Shown here one piece after another: positions 1 through 8,279 of a DNA stretch of 64,000 bases. A program made the position numbers and the translations under genes. This stretch comes from Peptoniphilaceae bacterium (GTDB lineage Bacteria; Bacillota; Clostridia; Tissierellales; Peptoniphilaceae), in NCBI GenBank assembly GCA_902363535.1, contig CABJAE010000010.1:30961-94960 (forward strand). Reading direction: 5' to 3'. The notes under the pieces were generated by a model, which had not been told where the DNA came from, searched no databases, and saw only the letters and a list, made by a program, of their open reading frames with translations. How positions within the stretch are numbered: the first letter of the stretch is position 1; every line of letters begins with the position of its first letter.

Positions 1-1305
1 CAGGGCGTCGAAAAGATACACCCGCTCCCCGTAGAGGACGTAGTAGCCGGGCACGAGGGCCTTTTTTTCTTCTCGGCCGTCGTCTAAATAACAGAGGCTT
101 ACCCGCCTTAGGGGCTTGAGCAATTGATCGTAGCCCTCTTCTTTCGCCCCGAAAATCTCCGGATGCATGGCCACCACGTCGGCGAAGGCCATGCCTTCGA
201 CCAAGGTGTTTGCGCTTTCTTCCTCGGCTTTGTTGCGGTAGAGATAGGTCATGCGCTTCACCTGATTGTTGAAAAGTTCCACCACGATGGCGTCGATCTT
301 TTCGCCTTTTACGGGAAAGACGGGCAGGCCTTTTTCCGAATGGTTCATGACGACGCGGTAGCCCCGCCCGCCGTTGGCGGTGATGGGCTCCAGCTTTTCC
401 AAATACACATCGTCGATGGTGCCGGTGTTTTTCGCCACAAATTCAAAGGCCCGCTCCACAGCCCCGGCGGGATCCATAACTTCCTTGGCCGCTTCCGTCT
501 GGTCTTTGTAGTCCAGAAGGCCGTTGTTGTACAGGCGCACGGTGCGCTGGCCCCAGACGTAGAGGGTGGAATCTTCTTCGCCGATTTCGTGGAGGTCGTC
601 GATGCCGGCCTTTAAGAGGCGGCGAAGGAGGTCGTTTTTGTAGGCACTTTTCATATTGGTCAGATCGTTTTCGTAGACCACGTCGCTTTCAAAGACGGGC
701 TTTTCGTCGGAAATATACACGGCTCGCTGAATGCCGTAGCGCTCCCACAGGGAGCTGTAGGAGGGATTGTCTTCCCTCTCCAGGGAGCGAATGTACTTGT
801 TAATGTCCGAAAGGTTCACGGCGAAATCGGGCTTCATGGCGCCTTCTTCCGTTTCGAAGATCACGCCTTCGGATTCGGAAAAGTAGATGGCGGCGATCTC
901 GCCCTTCAGGTCGTGAAGATTGTACACGTCTTTAAAGAGGTCGGAATAGGTGCCCTTGGCTACTTCAAAGACCACCGAGGGCTTGTCGTGGCATTTTAAA
1001 TAATCCTTGTAGGCCATTTTCTCCCACTGCACCTTTTCTTTGCCGTCGAAATTTTGCTTTAAGATGTTGCGGTAAAAGGGCCAGAGGTTTTTCAGCTGCA
1101 CGGTCTTCGTGTGGGCGCCGTCGCCGAAGTTCACCACCATGGCCGCGGGCATCATGCGCCCGATGACGGCATCGGTAAATTTCGTGTCCGCCACGGCGAT
1201 GAGTTTGTTGCCCGTCGGCGGCGGGGCCAGCCAAATTTGCCGGGCGAGAACCAAGGTGAGCACCAAGAGGGCGGCGAGAATGACGGATTTCAAGCGCTCT
1301 TTCAT
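1..1305 (-). CDS. walH: WalH/YycH-like regulatory protein (C-terminus beyond window)
   Basis: The frame is open from the ATG at 1305 to the window edge, giving 435 codons with no stop, so the gene is partial. A short basic start followed by one hydrophobic segment (about residues 7-23) predicts a membrane anchor with the rest outside the cell. In Firmicutes the gene after walK is usually yycH/walH, whose product contacts the WalK sensor; identification here rests mainly on that position, on the single anchor and on size, because the sequence itself is poorly conserved. The start overlaps the walK stop (ATGA, 4 bases) and a good AGGAGG lies 6 bases upstream, so it is translationally coupled to walK. 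YycI is not visible in the window. Confidence 0.7.
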   Translation of the reverse strand, partial: MKERLKSVILAALLVLTLVLARQIWLAPPPTGNKLIAVADTKFTDAVIGRMMPAAMVVNFGDGAHTKTVQLKNLWPFYRNILKQNFDGKEKVQWEKMAYKDYLKCHDKPSVVFEVAKGTYSDLFKDVYNLHDLKGEIAAIYFSESEGVIFETEEGAMKPDFAVNLSDINKYIRSLEREDNPSYSSLWERYGIQRAVYISDEKPVFESDVVYENDLTNMKSAYKNDLLRRLLKAGIDDLHEIGEEDSTLYVWGQRTVRLYNNGLLDYKDQTEAAKEVMDPAGAVERAFEFVAKNTGTIDDVYLEKLEPITANGGRGYRVVMNHSEKGLPVFPVKGEKIDAIVVELFNNQVKRMTYLYRNKAEEESANTLVEGMAFADVVAMHPEIFGAKEEGYDQLLKPLRRVSLCYLDDGREEKKALVPGYYVLYGERVYLFDAL

Positions 1306-3107
1306 GCTTCCTCCTGATCCATGGGAAAGCTCAACAACACTTCCGTGCCCACATTCAGCTCGCTCTTAATGCGAATGCGCCCGCCCATGTTTTCCATAAT
1401 GTCCTTGGCGATGGAAAGGCCCAGGCCGCTCCCGCCCATGGCGCGGCTCCTGCCCTTTTCCACGCGGTAAAAGCGTTCGTAGATGCGCTCCAAATCCCTG
1501 CGGGATATGCCAATGCCGTTGTCCTTGATCTGGATGTGCACGCGGGAGCCGTAGTTTCGGCCGATGACCTCGATTTTTCCCGCGTAGGTTGTGTACTTAA
1601 AGGCATTGGTCAAAATATTGGTAATGACCTGATAGGCCCCGTGCTTGTCCGCCAAAAAGGGGCGAATGTCCACGGGAATATCCAAATACACCTTGTGGTG
1701 GCGCTCCTTGATCATGGGCTGCAACGATTCCAAAATGGCCGTCACCACTTCGTAGGCATCCATGGACACGGGCTCCCAATTGGTGCGCTTGGCGTCCATA
1801 TTGGAAAGCTGCAAGAGGTCGGTGACCAGGTGGGTCATGCGGTCGCTTTCCCGGTCGATGATGCCTAAAAACCGCAGCTGGGCATCGCGATTTAACGACG
1901 CCTTCATCAGGGTTTCCGTGTAGGATTTAATGGTGGTAATGGGCGTCTTCAGCTCGTGGCCCACATTGGCCACGAAATCTTTTCTCAGCACGTCCAAATT
2001 GTGCTCTTCCGTAATGTCCTGCAACACGGCGATGATCCCCTGGGGCTGCTTGCTCTCCCCTTTGTAGGGGGCGTAGCGAATGTTGTAGAATTTGTTTTTG
2101 ATTTCGATTTGGCTGAGCCCGGTTAAGGAGCCTACGTCGTAGTAATTGATCTTCTCAATATTCAGCCGCTTCATGTCGAAGGCCTCGCCCACGGCGTCGT
2201 CGGCGAGATCCAAAATCTCTTTGGCCACGGGATTCATGTGAACCAACCGCCCCATGGAATCCACGGCGATGATCCCCTCGGACATGTAGCGGAACATGGT
2301 GTCCAGCTTGGACCGTTCGGAATCCATGCGGGAGATGGTCTCTTCCAGTTCCGTGGTGAGGTAATTAAACATGCTCCCCAAGCGGCCGATTTCGTCGTTG
2401 CTCTTGACTTCGACCTTTTGATTGAAATTCCCCTCGGCCATTTCCCGCGCCTGACGGGTCACGTCCCGAATGGGCAGGGTAATGGAGCGGGCCAAAATAT
2501 AGGCGAGAATGGTGGTAATGCCCATGGCCACCACCATGGCGTAGGTCATAATGACCCGGGCGTCGTCCACCACGCCGTAGAGGCCGCTTAGATCCGACAC
2601 CATGTAAAATAAGCCCATGACGCTGCCGTCTTTTGCAAAGACCGGCATGGTGTAATGGGCGTAGCGTACCTTGGTCTTGGCGTCTTCGCGAATCACCGAA
2701 GAGCCTTCGCCGCGAAAGCCGTCTAAAATCAGCTTCGGCGACAGATCGGAATCCCCCAGGGCGTTTTTCCCCGCCACGAGATCCCCGGAATTGTTGGTGG
2801 TGGCGACGATTCTCGGCACCCGTCCCGGGCCGATGACATAAATGGCCTCGTCGCTACCGATGCGCCAGGCGTCCAGGGTATTTTGAATGCGGCTGTGCAC
2901 CTCGTCCCAAGGCGTCTCCGTCAAATAGGGCGATGAATTGGCCATGGAACTTAAGGTCTGCTCCATGTCCGTCCGTACTTTCTCCAGCTGCGCGTCTTCC
3001 AGTCGGTTGACGATAAAGGCGCCGATAATGGCCATGACCACCAACACGAGGAGGACGTAGATAAATATAAATCGCCACTTGATGCTGGAATAATGCTTAT
3101 CCTCCAA
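1302..3107 (-). CDS. walK: Cell-wall sensor histidine kinase WalK (YycG)
   Basis: A 601-residue membrane histidine kinase. Visible parts in order: a membrane segment at about 11-32, an extracellular sensing domain to about 185, a second membrane segment at about 187-207, HAMP linker, PAS domain (about 262-375), the phosphoacceptor H-box with HELKTP, then an ATPase domain with N-box NILTNA, G1 DNGIG and G2 GGSGLGLS. This domain order and the H-box context are typical of WalK, the kinase that adjusts peptidoglycan hydrolase expression to wall synthesis. The first codon is TTG; no better start lies before the first membrane segment. It overlaps the end of walR by 11 bases, so the two are co-transcribed and coupled. 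Confidence 0.93.
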   Translation of the reverse strand: MEDKHYSSIKWRFIFIYVLLVLVVMAIIGAFIVNRLEDAQLEKVRTDMEQTLSSMANSSPYLTETPWDEVHSRIQNTLDAWRIGSDEAIYVIGPGRVPRIVATTNNSGDLVAGKNALGDSDLSPKLILDGFRGEGSSVIREDAKTKVRYAHYTMPVFAKDGSVMGLFYMVSDLSGLYGVVDDARVIMTYAMVVAMGITTILAYILARSITLPIRDVTRQAREMAEGNFNQKVEVKSNDEIGRLGSMFNYLTTELEETISRMDSERSKLDTMFRYMSEGIIAVDSMGRLVHMNPVAKEILDLADDAVGEAFDMKRLNIEKINYYDVGSLTGLSQIEIKNKFYNIRYAPYKGESKQPQGIIAVLQDITEEHNLDVLRKDFVANVGHELKTPITTIKSYTETLMKASLNRDAQLRFLGIIDRESDRMTHLVTDLLQLSNMDAKRTNWEPVSMDAYEVVTAILESLQPMIKERHHKVYLDIPVDIRPFLADKHGAYQVITNILTNAFKYTTYAGKIEVIGRNYGSRVHIQIKDNGIGISRRDLERIYERFYRVEKGRSRAMGGSGLGLSIAKDIMENMGGRIRIKSELNVGTEVLLSFPMDQEEA

Positions 3108-3780
3108 AGTAATAGCCCACTCCTCGCTTCGTTAAAATGTAGCGGAATTCTTCCCCCGGATCTTCGATTTTTTCACGCAAACGGCGCACCGTCACATCCA
3201 CGGTGCGAATGTCGCCGTAGTATTCGTAGCCCCACACCTCTTCGAGAAGGGTTTCGCGGCTGAACACCGTGCCCGGCGATTGGGCCAAATACTTCAAAAG
3301 CTCGAACTCCCGCAGAGTCAGATCGATCACCTTGCCCCGCTTCGTCACTTCGTACTTCACGGGATCGATGTTCAGATCCGCCTCTTCGATGACCTCGTCG
3401 GGCAAATAGCCTTCGTTTTCGAAATCCTGGCGGCGGAAGTTCGCCTTCACGCGGGCGATTAATTCCCCCATGCTGAAAGGCTTCACCACATAATCATCGG
3501 CGCCGAGCTCCAGGCCGCGAATGCGGTCGCCTTCGGAATCCTTTGCCGTGAGCATAATCACCGGCACGCGGCTCTTCTTGCGAATCTCCCGCAGGGTTTC
3601 AAAGCCGTCCATGCGCGGCATCATGACATCCAAAAGCACCAAGTCCGGCGCCCAGCTGTCGAAGGTTTCCAAACAGGCCACGCCGTCTTTTGCCATGGCG
3701 GTTTCGTAGCCTTCGTTGGATAAATTGTATGCAATAATTTCGGCAATGGCCGATTCGTCTTCTGTAATTAATATTTTCAT
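3097..3780 (-). CDS. walR: Response regulator WalR (YycF)
   Basis: A 227-residue OmpR-family regulator. The receiver domain has the acidic pair E7/D8, the phosphoacceptor D51 in LLDVMMP and the conserved Lys of the LTAKD turn. The C-terminal half is a winged-helix DNA-binding domain ending in the usual KRGVGYYF. Its length and its position immediately before a WalK-type kinase identify it as WalR, which is normally essential and controls autolysin genes. It is the first gene of the walRKH operon; GGGAGGAGG lies upstream of the ATG at 3780 and an extended -10 promoter sits at 3799-3807. Confidence 0.94.
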   Translation of the reverse strand: MKILITEDESAIAEIIAYNLSNEGYETAMAKDGVACLETFDSWAPDLVLLDVMMPRMDGFETLREIRKKSRVPVIMLTAKDSEGDRIRGLELGADDYVVKPFSMGELIARVKANFRRQDFENEGYLPDEVIEEADLNIDPVKYEVTKRGKVIDLTLREFELLKYLAQSPGTVFSRETLLEEVWGYEYYGDIRTVDVTVRRLREKIEDPGEEFRYILTKRGVGYYFGG

Positions 3781-3798
3781 AGGATCCCTCCTCCCTCG

Positions 3799-3807
3799 AT
3801 TATATCA
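3799..3807 (-). promoter_or_regulatory. Extended -10 promoter for walRKH
   Basis: On the minus strand the sequence reads TGATATAAT, a perfect TATAAT with the TGn extension, about 20 bases before the walR ATG. A TTGATT lies upstream but at 20-base spacing, so recognition probably depends on the extended -10. The same TGATATAAT appears before the gene at 19508 and before the gene at 45744. Confidence 0.6.
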
Positions 3808-3839
3808 TAGGTAAAATCGGTTATAATCAAGAGGAGCCA

Positions 3840-4088
3840 TCAGTCCTGAAGGTTTCGGGAAAGTTCCATCATTTTTTCATAAAGGGCGCGCACTTCAGGC
3901 CCGTAGGGCGCGGCCTTCTCTTCCAATCGGGCGAGAAGGACCGCTTCCCGCGCGGGATCGTAGACCGCCCGTCCGATCTTTTTCTTCTCCTCGCCCATGG
4001 CGCGGGACAAATCGAAGCGGGCCTTTAAAAGATCCACCAATTCGTCGTCTACGGCGTCGATTTTCTTACGAATAGATTCTACTGACAT
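3840..4088 (-). CDS. Chorismate mutase (AroQ type, monofunctional)
   Basis: An 82-residue all-helical protein beginning MSVESIRKKID, the first helix of AroQ-class chorismate mutases, followed by LVDLLKARFDLS and a VYDPARE turn, which carry the active-site Arg/Lys/Glu set of that class. It would convert chorismate to prephenate for phenylalanine and tyrosine synthesis. The frame is open a further 21 codons upstream, but the ATG at 4088 has a strong GGAGG at correct distance and matches the usual family start. It stands alone rather than fused to prephenate dehydratase or DAHP synthase. It ends 59 bases before walR on the same strand, and it is divergent from the ATP-grasp gene, sharing a palindromic ribosome-binding site with it. 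Confidence 0.85.
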   Translation of the reverse strand: MSVESIRKKIDAVDDELVDLLKARFDLSRAMGEEKKKIGRAVYDPAREAVLLARLEEKAAPYGPEVRALYEKMMELSRNLQD

Positions 4089-4092
4089 AATT

Positions 4093-4102
4093 CCTCCGGA
4101 GG
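4093..4102. promoter_or_regulatory. Palindromic Shine-Dalgarno shared by two divergent genes
   Basis: The 10-base palindrome CCTCCGGAGG reads GGAGG on both strands. It is 4 bases from the ATG at 4107 on the plus strand and 4 bases from the ATG at 4088 on the minus strand, so one DNA segment gives both mRNAs their ribosome-binding site. Only 18 bases separate the two start codons, so each promoter must lie inside the opposite gene. Confidence 0.85.
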
Positions 4103-4106
4103 TTAC

Positions 4107-4964
4107 ATGATTCACATAATTTATCACGGTTACTTTTCCTTCGCCATCCACAAAGTGGTGCAGGATCTCGTTTCAAAGGGCACCGATGTTTTTGCCAAGC
4201 CCCACACGGACTACGTCCTCCTTGCGGAAAAAGAGGGCGTCGTCGCCCGAGACATGAAGGGGGATCCCACCCCCGACGCCATCTTGTTTTTCGACAAAGA
4301 CATTCGCCTGGCCCGGGCCCTGGAAAAAACCTGCCCCCTCTTTAATCCGGCGGATGCCATCGCCTTGGCCGACGACAAAATCGCCACCTACGAAGCCCTG
4401 GCTCCCTTCCTTCCCATGATCGATACCATCCCCGCTCCCTTTCACTACCGACCCCAAGCGCCGAAAGACGAATTTCTCGATTATGTGGAGGCACACTTCG
4501 GCTACCCCATGGTCATCAAAGCCGCCAAAGGCTCCTTCGGCGAGCAGGTGTACCTGGCGAAAAATCGCGACGAAGCGAAGGAGATCGCGGAAAAAATCGG
4601 GGCGACGGATTATCTCTTTCAGCCTTTTATCGCCGAGTCCGCCGGCGTGGACAAGCGGGTACTCGTCATCGGCGATGAAATCCTCGGCGCCATCGAGCGC
4701 AGAAACGATCACGACTTTCGCGCCAACATCGCCGCGGGATCCACGGCCCGGCCCATCCGCCTCACCGAAGAAGAAAAATCCCTGGCCCTCGCCGCCCACA
4801 AAAAAGCCGGCCTCGCCTTTTCAGGCATCGACCTCATCGACTCCCACGACGGCCCCCTTTTAGTGGAGATCAATTCCAATATGAGCTATTTAGGCTTTCA
4901 AGAAGCCACAGGCATCGACGTGTCGAAGAAACTTTTGGCCTATGTCGAGGCGCAGATCCGATAA
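4107..4964 (+). CDS. RimK-like ATP-grasp ligase
   Basis: A 285-residue protein with the ATP-grasp fold of the RimK/LysX group. The central lobe contains GYPMVIKAAKGSFGEQV (lysine-containing, glycine-rich ATP loop), then a LFQPFI strand, KRVLVIGDEILGAIER, and the metal-binding end LVEINSN. RimK-type enzymes join an amino acid to a carboxylate using ATP; the substrate cannot be told from the sequence. The start ATG has a GGAGG 4 bases upstream, shared as a palindrome with the chorismate mutase gene. A lysine-biosynthesis or cofactor-modifying ligase are alternatives; no carrier protein (LysW-like) is seen nearby. Confidence 0.8.
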   Translation: MIHIIYHGYFSFAIHKVVQDLVSKGTDVFAKPHTDYVLLAEKEGVVARDMKGDPTPDAILFFDKDIRLARALEKTCPLFNPADAIALADDKIATYEALAPFLPMIDTIPAPFHYRPQAPKDEFLDYVEAHFGYPMVIKAAKGSFGEQVYLAKNRDEAKEIAEKIGATDYLFQPFIAESAGVDKRVLVIGDEILGAIERRNDHDFRANIAAGSTARPIRLTEEEKSLALAAHKKAGLAFSGIDLIDSHDGPLLVEINSNMSYLGFQEATGIDVSKKLLAYVEAQIR

Positions 4965-5069
4965 ATTCAGTGTAGCACGTTTCCGATAGGGGGACAATCG
5001 GCGGGAGATTGGCCAAAGCGGCAGCCCATCGCTAAAACCATCATCCGATGCAAAATCGTCAAGCCACGC

Positions 5070-5105
5070 AAAAAAGAAAACATCCTCTGCATTTGCAAAG
5101 GATGT
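5070..5105 (-). terminator. Terminator after transposase remnant
   Basis: Arms ACATCCT and AGGATGT (5080-5086 and 5099-5105) with a small inner TGC/GCA pairing, followed on the minus strand by a T-rich run (5070-5079). It lies directly after the TGA of the transposase fragment. Confidence 0.6.
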
Positions 5106-5157
5106 CAGACTGCAGACAAACTCCGAATAAATTTCGGGGTTTGTCTCTTTTTTATGT
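5105..5157. repeat. 53-bp hairpin repeat, copy 1
   Basis: This segment, starting TCAGACTGCAGACAAAC, recurs almost identically at 43924-43976 (about three mismatches). It contains a 12-bp inverted repeat (GACAAACTCCGA / TCGGGGTTTGTC, one G-T pair) followed on the plus strand by TCTTTTTT, so it can end plus-strand transcripts such as that of the ATP-grasp gene. On the minus strand the same bases encode the last residues of the transposase fragment. Confidence 0.8.
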
Positions 5158-5377
5158 TGTCAATCCATTTTCTCCATAAATCAGTAAAAGAAGGGCCGTC
5201 GCCTCCTCCGTCCCGCTCTTTTCGATCCATCATTAGTGCCAGTTTTTTCATGTTCATGCATGCAAAGGTCAACACCGCTTTTAGATCCATTTTCTTTCGT
5301 CCACGCCGGTTGGTGTAACGTAGACAGTTTTTTTCGCTCGCCTTTGTGAAATTGAGGCGAATGCTGTTTGATGACAC
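5105..5377 (-). pseudogene. C-terminal fragment of IS1182-type DDE transposase
   Basis: Only about 90 residues remain open. The segment CLRYTNRRGRKKM followed by LTFACMNMKKLA is the characteristic end of IS1182-family (IS5-like DDE) transposases, where the family consensus is close to RYT-RGLKKV-LTFACMNLKKLA. The catalytic DDE region, which would lie upstream, is absent; the sequence before it is instead the terminator of the gene at 5450-6415. It is therefore a decayed 3' end of an insertion sequence, not a working gene. The last residues come from the hairpin repeat that also occurs at 43924. Confidence 0.8.
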
Positions 5378-5412
5378 AAAAAAGGGAGGGTGAATCGGAT
5401 GATTCTCCCTCC
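5376..5412 (-). terminator. Terminator of the G5/3D-domain gene
   Basis: On the minus strand GGAGGGAGAATC, loop ATCC, GATTCACCCTCC, then a T-run (5378-5383 region). It is a 12-bp interrupted stem with a U-tract 38 bases after the stop codon at 5450. Confidence 0.8.
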
Positions 5413-5449
5413 TTTATCATCACTCTGACGCCCTCAAGCGTCTCTTTTC

Positions 5450-6415
5450 TCAGTCTTCTAAGACATACACAATCACATTCCTCCGACCGAAGTTGTAGGC
5501 TTCTCTTCTGCTGTTGTAGAACAGATCGATGCGATTGCCTTTGATGGCGCCTCCGGTATCTTCGGCCACGGCAAAGCCGTAGGTGGGGAAGCCGTCGGCG
5601 CTTTCGATATAGAGTTTGGTGCCGAGGGGGATCACGCGGGGATCCACGGCCACGGCGCCGACGCGGGCGCGGGTGCCGGAGGCGGTCCATTTGCCGGCGC
5701 TCGGATCGTAGGCCGTGCCGTTCATGGTGATTTTCTTTTTGTATTTCTTGCCGTGAATCATGTTTTCCACGGGCTTCGTACCCACTTCGACGATTTCATT
5801 TTTTCCTTCACGAATGACGCGGGAGGAGAGGACGATGCGGGCGGTTTCTTCGCCGTTGACGGTGCTGATGCGCACCACTTCTTCCACTTTGCTCGCCTCG
5901 CCTTTTTGAATGACGCGCTCACTCCCCGCATCCATTTGGGGATTTTCTCTGCGCTCGGTGGCAAAGGGCATATCGCGCATGGCTTTTTCCGTGCGCTCTT
6001 TATAGCGATTGATGCGCAGGATTTCGCCTTCTTTTACGCTGCCTTCCATGGGCGGGGTGACTGTGTCTTTTTCGCCGAGCTTAATGTTCAGCTCGTTCAG
6101 TATGTCCGCCACTTTGTTCGATGTGGCGGAGCGGGTGTAGCTATGTTTGCCGTCTTTCACGGTAATGGTGTAGCCCGATCTGATGGTGAGATCCGCCTGC
6201 TCGCTCAGTGCTTCCGATGCGCTGGGGAAGGGCACTTGGCCTTTTTCGAGGATGATGTCTTTTTCCAGGAGAAATTCGCCGACGGTGGCGGCGTCGGTTT
6301 CGTAGCGAGCGGGGGCGAGGCCCGGCCGATTGACGGTGACAGTTTTCGCTTCCGCATGGGCGGGCAGAATGAGGCTCAGGGCGAGGGCCGAAAGCAGGGC
6401 GGTCTTTTTTATCAC
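5450..6415 (-). CDS. Secreted G5 and 3D-domain cell-wall protein (YabE/RpfB-like)
   Basis: A 321-residue exported protein. After a signal peptide (KKTALLSALALSLILPAHAEA) come DUF348-type repeats, a G5-like domain, and a C-terminal 3D domain carrying the three conserved aspartates in VDPRVIPLG, AEDTGG and RIDLF. 3D domains are the double-psi barrel lytic-transglycosylase fold of RpfB, YabE and MltA, so the protein probably cleaves peptidoglycan. The frame extends 31 codons further, but a GTG at 6415 preceded by GGAG at 8 bases, directly before the signal peptide, is the best start. YabE in Bacillus is under WalR influence; that link is only inference here. Confidence 0.87.
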   Translation of the reverse strand: MIKKTALLSALALSLILPAHAEAKTVTVNRPGLAPARYETDAATVGEFLLEKDIILEKGQVPFPSASEALSEQADLTIRSGYTITVKDGKHSYTRSATSNKVADILNELNIKLGEKDTVTPPMEGSVKEGEILRINRYKERTEKAMRDMPFATERRENPQMDAGSERVIQKGEASKVEEVVRISTVNGEETARIVLSSRVIREGKNEIVEVGTKPVENMIHGKKYKKKITMNGTAYDPSAGKWTASGTRARVGAVAVDPRVIPLGTKLYIESADGFPTYGFAVAEDTGGAIKGNRIDLFYNSRREAYNFGRRNVIVYVLED

Positions 6416-6538
6416 GATGGTATCTCCTTTGTCCGAGTTTTTCCGTAATTGGTTACAATTTGTAACTTTCACAAAACCAATTGTACCAATCGAAAAAACC
6501 GGGGGCAAGGAAATGGCTGCGATGTCATCTTTTTGTAA

Positions 6539-7168
6539 TTAAAGGAGGGTTTTTAAGAGTTTCGCCACGCCGTACATGATTTTTGCCGTCATGCCCCAAA
6601 CGATTTGCTCTTTCTTTTCGGCGCCTTTGTAGAAAAAGATGCGGTCGATGTAGTTGTTAAATGGGGCCACGGTGGTGGTGGGAATGAGTTCGTAGGGAAA
6701 GCCGTCGTCGTTGTCTTTTTTGAATTCGATGGGGTGCACCTCCGGTTCCGTTTCCAAGAAGAGGTCGAGGGGCACGGTAAAGACGTAGGCCACTTCCGCG
6801 GGCTCCGGATCGATGGCGGCTACGTCCACGCCGTGGAGGACGCCGATAAAGCAGTGCACGGCTTTGCTCTGGCGGGTGACGAGGTAGTCGCTTTCGCCTA
6901 AGATTTCCAAACAGGCGGGATCGATCCTGAGCTCTTCGATAGTCTCTCGAAAGGCCGCTTCTTCGGGCGTCTCCCCTTCTTCGATGCGGCCGCCGGGGAG
7001 GGACACTTCGCCGGTGTGGCTTTTCAGGCGGGCGGAGCGCTTTTCAAAGAGCACGTGCAGCTCTCCTTCCACCTCCACCAGGGCGCACAAGACGGCGTAG
7101 CGGTGGTCCAGGCCCAGGGGTTCGGGGCGATGGTTTTCTAAAAGGCGGGTAATTTTTTCTTTATTCAA
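6539..7168 (-). CDS. NUDIX hydrolase, CoA-pyrophosphatase type
   Basis: A 209-residue protein with a complete NUDIX box: GG then E five residues on and RETIEEL. The preceding stretch with EKRSARLKSHTGEVSLPGG matches the extra signature of the CoA-diphosphatase (NudL-like) subgroup, which cleaves CoA to phosphopantetheine and 3',5'-ADP. I choose the TTG at 7168, which lies within the last codons of the patatin gene (8-base overlap) after an AGAGG, because upstream codons only read the patatin sequence in another frame. It is the last gene of the mscL-patatin-NUDIX operon. Confidence 0.82.
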   Translation of the reverse strand: MNKEKITRLLENHRPEPLGLDHRYAVLCALVEVEGELHVLFEKRSARLKSHTGEVSLPGGRIEEGETPEEAAFRETIEELRIDPACLEILGESDYLVTRQSKAVHCFIGVLHGVDVAAIDPEPAEVAYVFTVPLDLFLETEPEVHPIEFKKDNDDGFPYELIPTTTVAPFNNYIDRIFFYKGAEKKEQIVWGMTAKIMYGVAKLLKTLL

Positions 7169-8279
7169 TGGCCAACCTCTTTCCGCAAAACAACAAATAG
7201 AGCACTCGGTCCAGGGTGGAGACCACTCGGGGATGGACGTGGCTCTTTTCATCCAGGGCCTTTAAAAAGCCTTCCACGGTGTAAAAGGGATCTTTCGGCA
7301 GATGGAGCATGTTTCCCCTGGCTTCCATGAGACCGATGAACAGGGCTTTGTAGCTGTAGTCTTCGGAAAGACCCAGGTCCGCGGCCAAAGACGGCCACAG
7401 GTTTTCCACGATGCCCCGCTCGCCGCTTCCCTTGACCTCGGCCAGGTAGCGGAAGTCTTCCGTGCGGGCGAAAAACAGTTCGCTTAATCGTCTGAAGGCT
7501 TCTTTTTCGGCGATGGGGTAGAAGGTGTAGTCCAGTCCGTCGTAGCCCATGATGATTCGCCGGCCGTGGCGGTAGCCCTGCTGCATGCGGTAGGGCGCCA
7601 GGTCCGCATCGAAGTGCATGGTGTCGGCCACGGGGCGGGCGGGCCCCAAGACGAGGGCTTCTTCGGGGAGTTTCTCTCCTTTTTTCGGCGGATTGGTCCT
7701 TAAGATCACAGGCTCCATGCCTTTGGCCAAGACCATTTCGTAGGGCAGATTGTTGCCCACGCCGCCGTCCACGTAAAGTTTTCCGTCGATGCGCACGGGG
7801 GGAAAGATCGGGTAGGCGCAGCTGGCCAAAATGTATTGATGGAGTTTGCCCTCGGGAATGTCCTCCAGATAAAGGTATTCTGTCTTCCCTTCGCTTAGAT
7901 TGTAGACCACGAGGCCGTAGTCCATTTTCGAGGCGCGAATTTTCTCCTCGTCGATGTGGCGGTGAATCAATTCTCTTAAGGGAGCCACATCCATGTTCAG
8001 GGCGGCCCGGGCGGTTTTTGCGATGCGAATAATGTCCGGCGTCTTTTTCGCCTCATCCAATGAAAGCATCAGCTCTCTTCCCCCTTCGAAAGAGAACTTT
8101 TGCCAAATATCCGCCAGCACATCGGTGTTTCCCTGAACAATAAAGGCGCCCGTTAAGGCGCCCATGGACGTGCCTACGACGAGGCGTAGATCCGGATGTG
8201 TTTCTTGAAGGGCGCGGAAAAGGCCCAGTTGGTAGCTGCCCTTGGCGCCGCCGCCTTCAAGGACCAAGCCCTTGGCCAT
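7161..8279 (-). CDS. Patatin-like phospholipase
   Basis: A 372-residue protein with the full patatin signature: oxyanion loop GGGAKG at 9-14, nucleophile Ser38 in GTSMG, and the partner aspartate in YVDGGVGNN (about residue 172). This Ser-Asp dyad family hydrolyses acyl groups from phospholipids. There is no signal peptide, so it acts on the inner face of the membrane or on cytosolic lipid. The long C-terminal part (after about 290) is outside the patatin core and I do not recognise it. Its ATG shares one base with the mscL stop codon (TAATG), indicating coupling with the mechanosensitive channel gene. Confidence 0.88.
   Translation of the reverse strand: MAKGLVLEGGGAKGSYQLGLFRALQETHPDLRLVVGTSMGALTGAFIVQGNTDVLADIWQKFSFEGGRELMLSLDEAKKTPDIIRIAKTARAALNMDVAPLRELIHRHIDEEKIRASKMDYGLVVYNLSEGKTEYLYLEDIPEGKLHQYILASCAYPIFPPVRIDGKLYVDGGVGNNLPYEMVLAKGMEPVILRTNPPKKGEKLPEEALVLGPARPVADTMHFDADLAPYRMQQGYRHGRRIIMGYDGLDYTFYPIAEKEAFRRLSELFFARTEDFRYLAEVKGSGERGIVENLWPSLAADLGLSEDYSYKALFIGLMEARGNMLHLPKDPFYTVEGFLKALDEKSHVHPRVVSTLDRVLYLLFCGKRLAIE

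Noticed and set aside
4173..4799. 208-codon open frame antisense to the ATP-grasp gene
   Set aside because: The plus-strand protein is a clear ATP-grasp enzyme; the antisense product has low-complexity Gly/Phe/Val content and no start signal.
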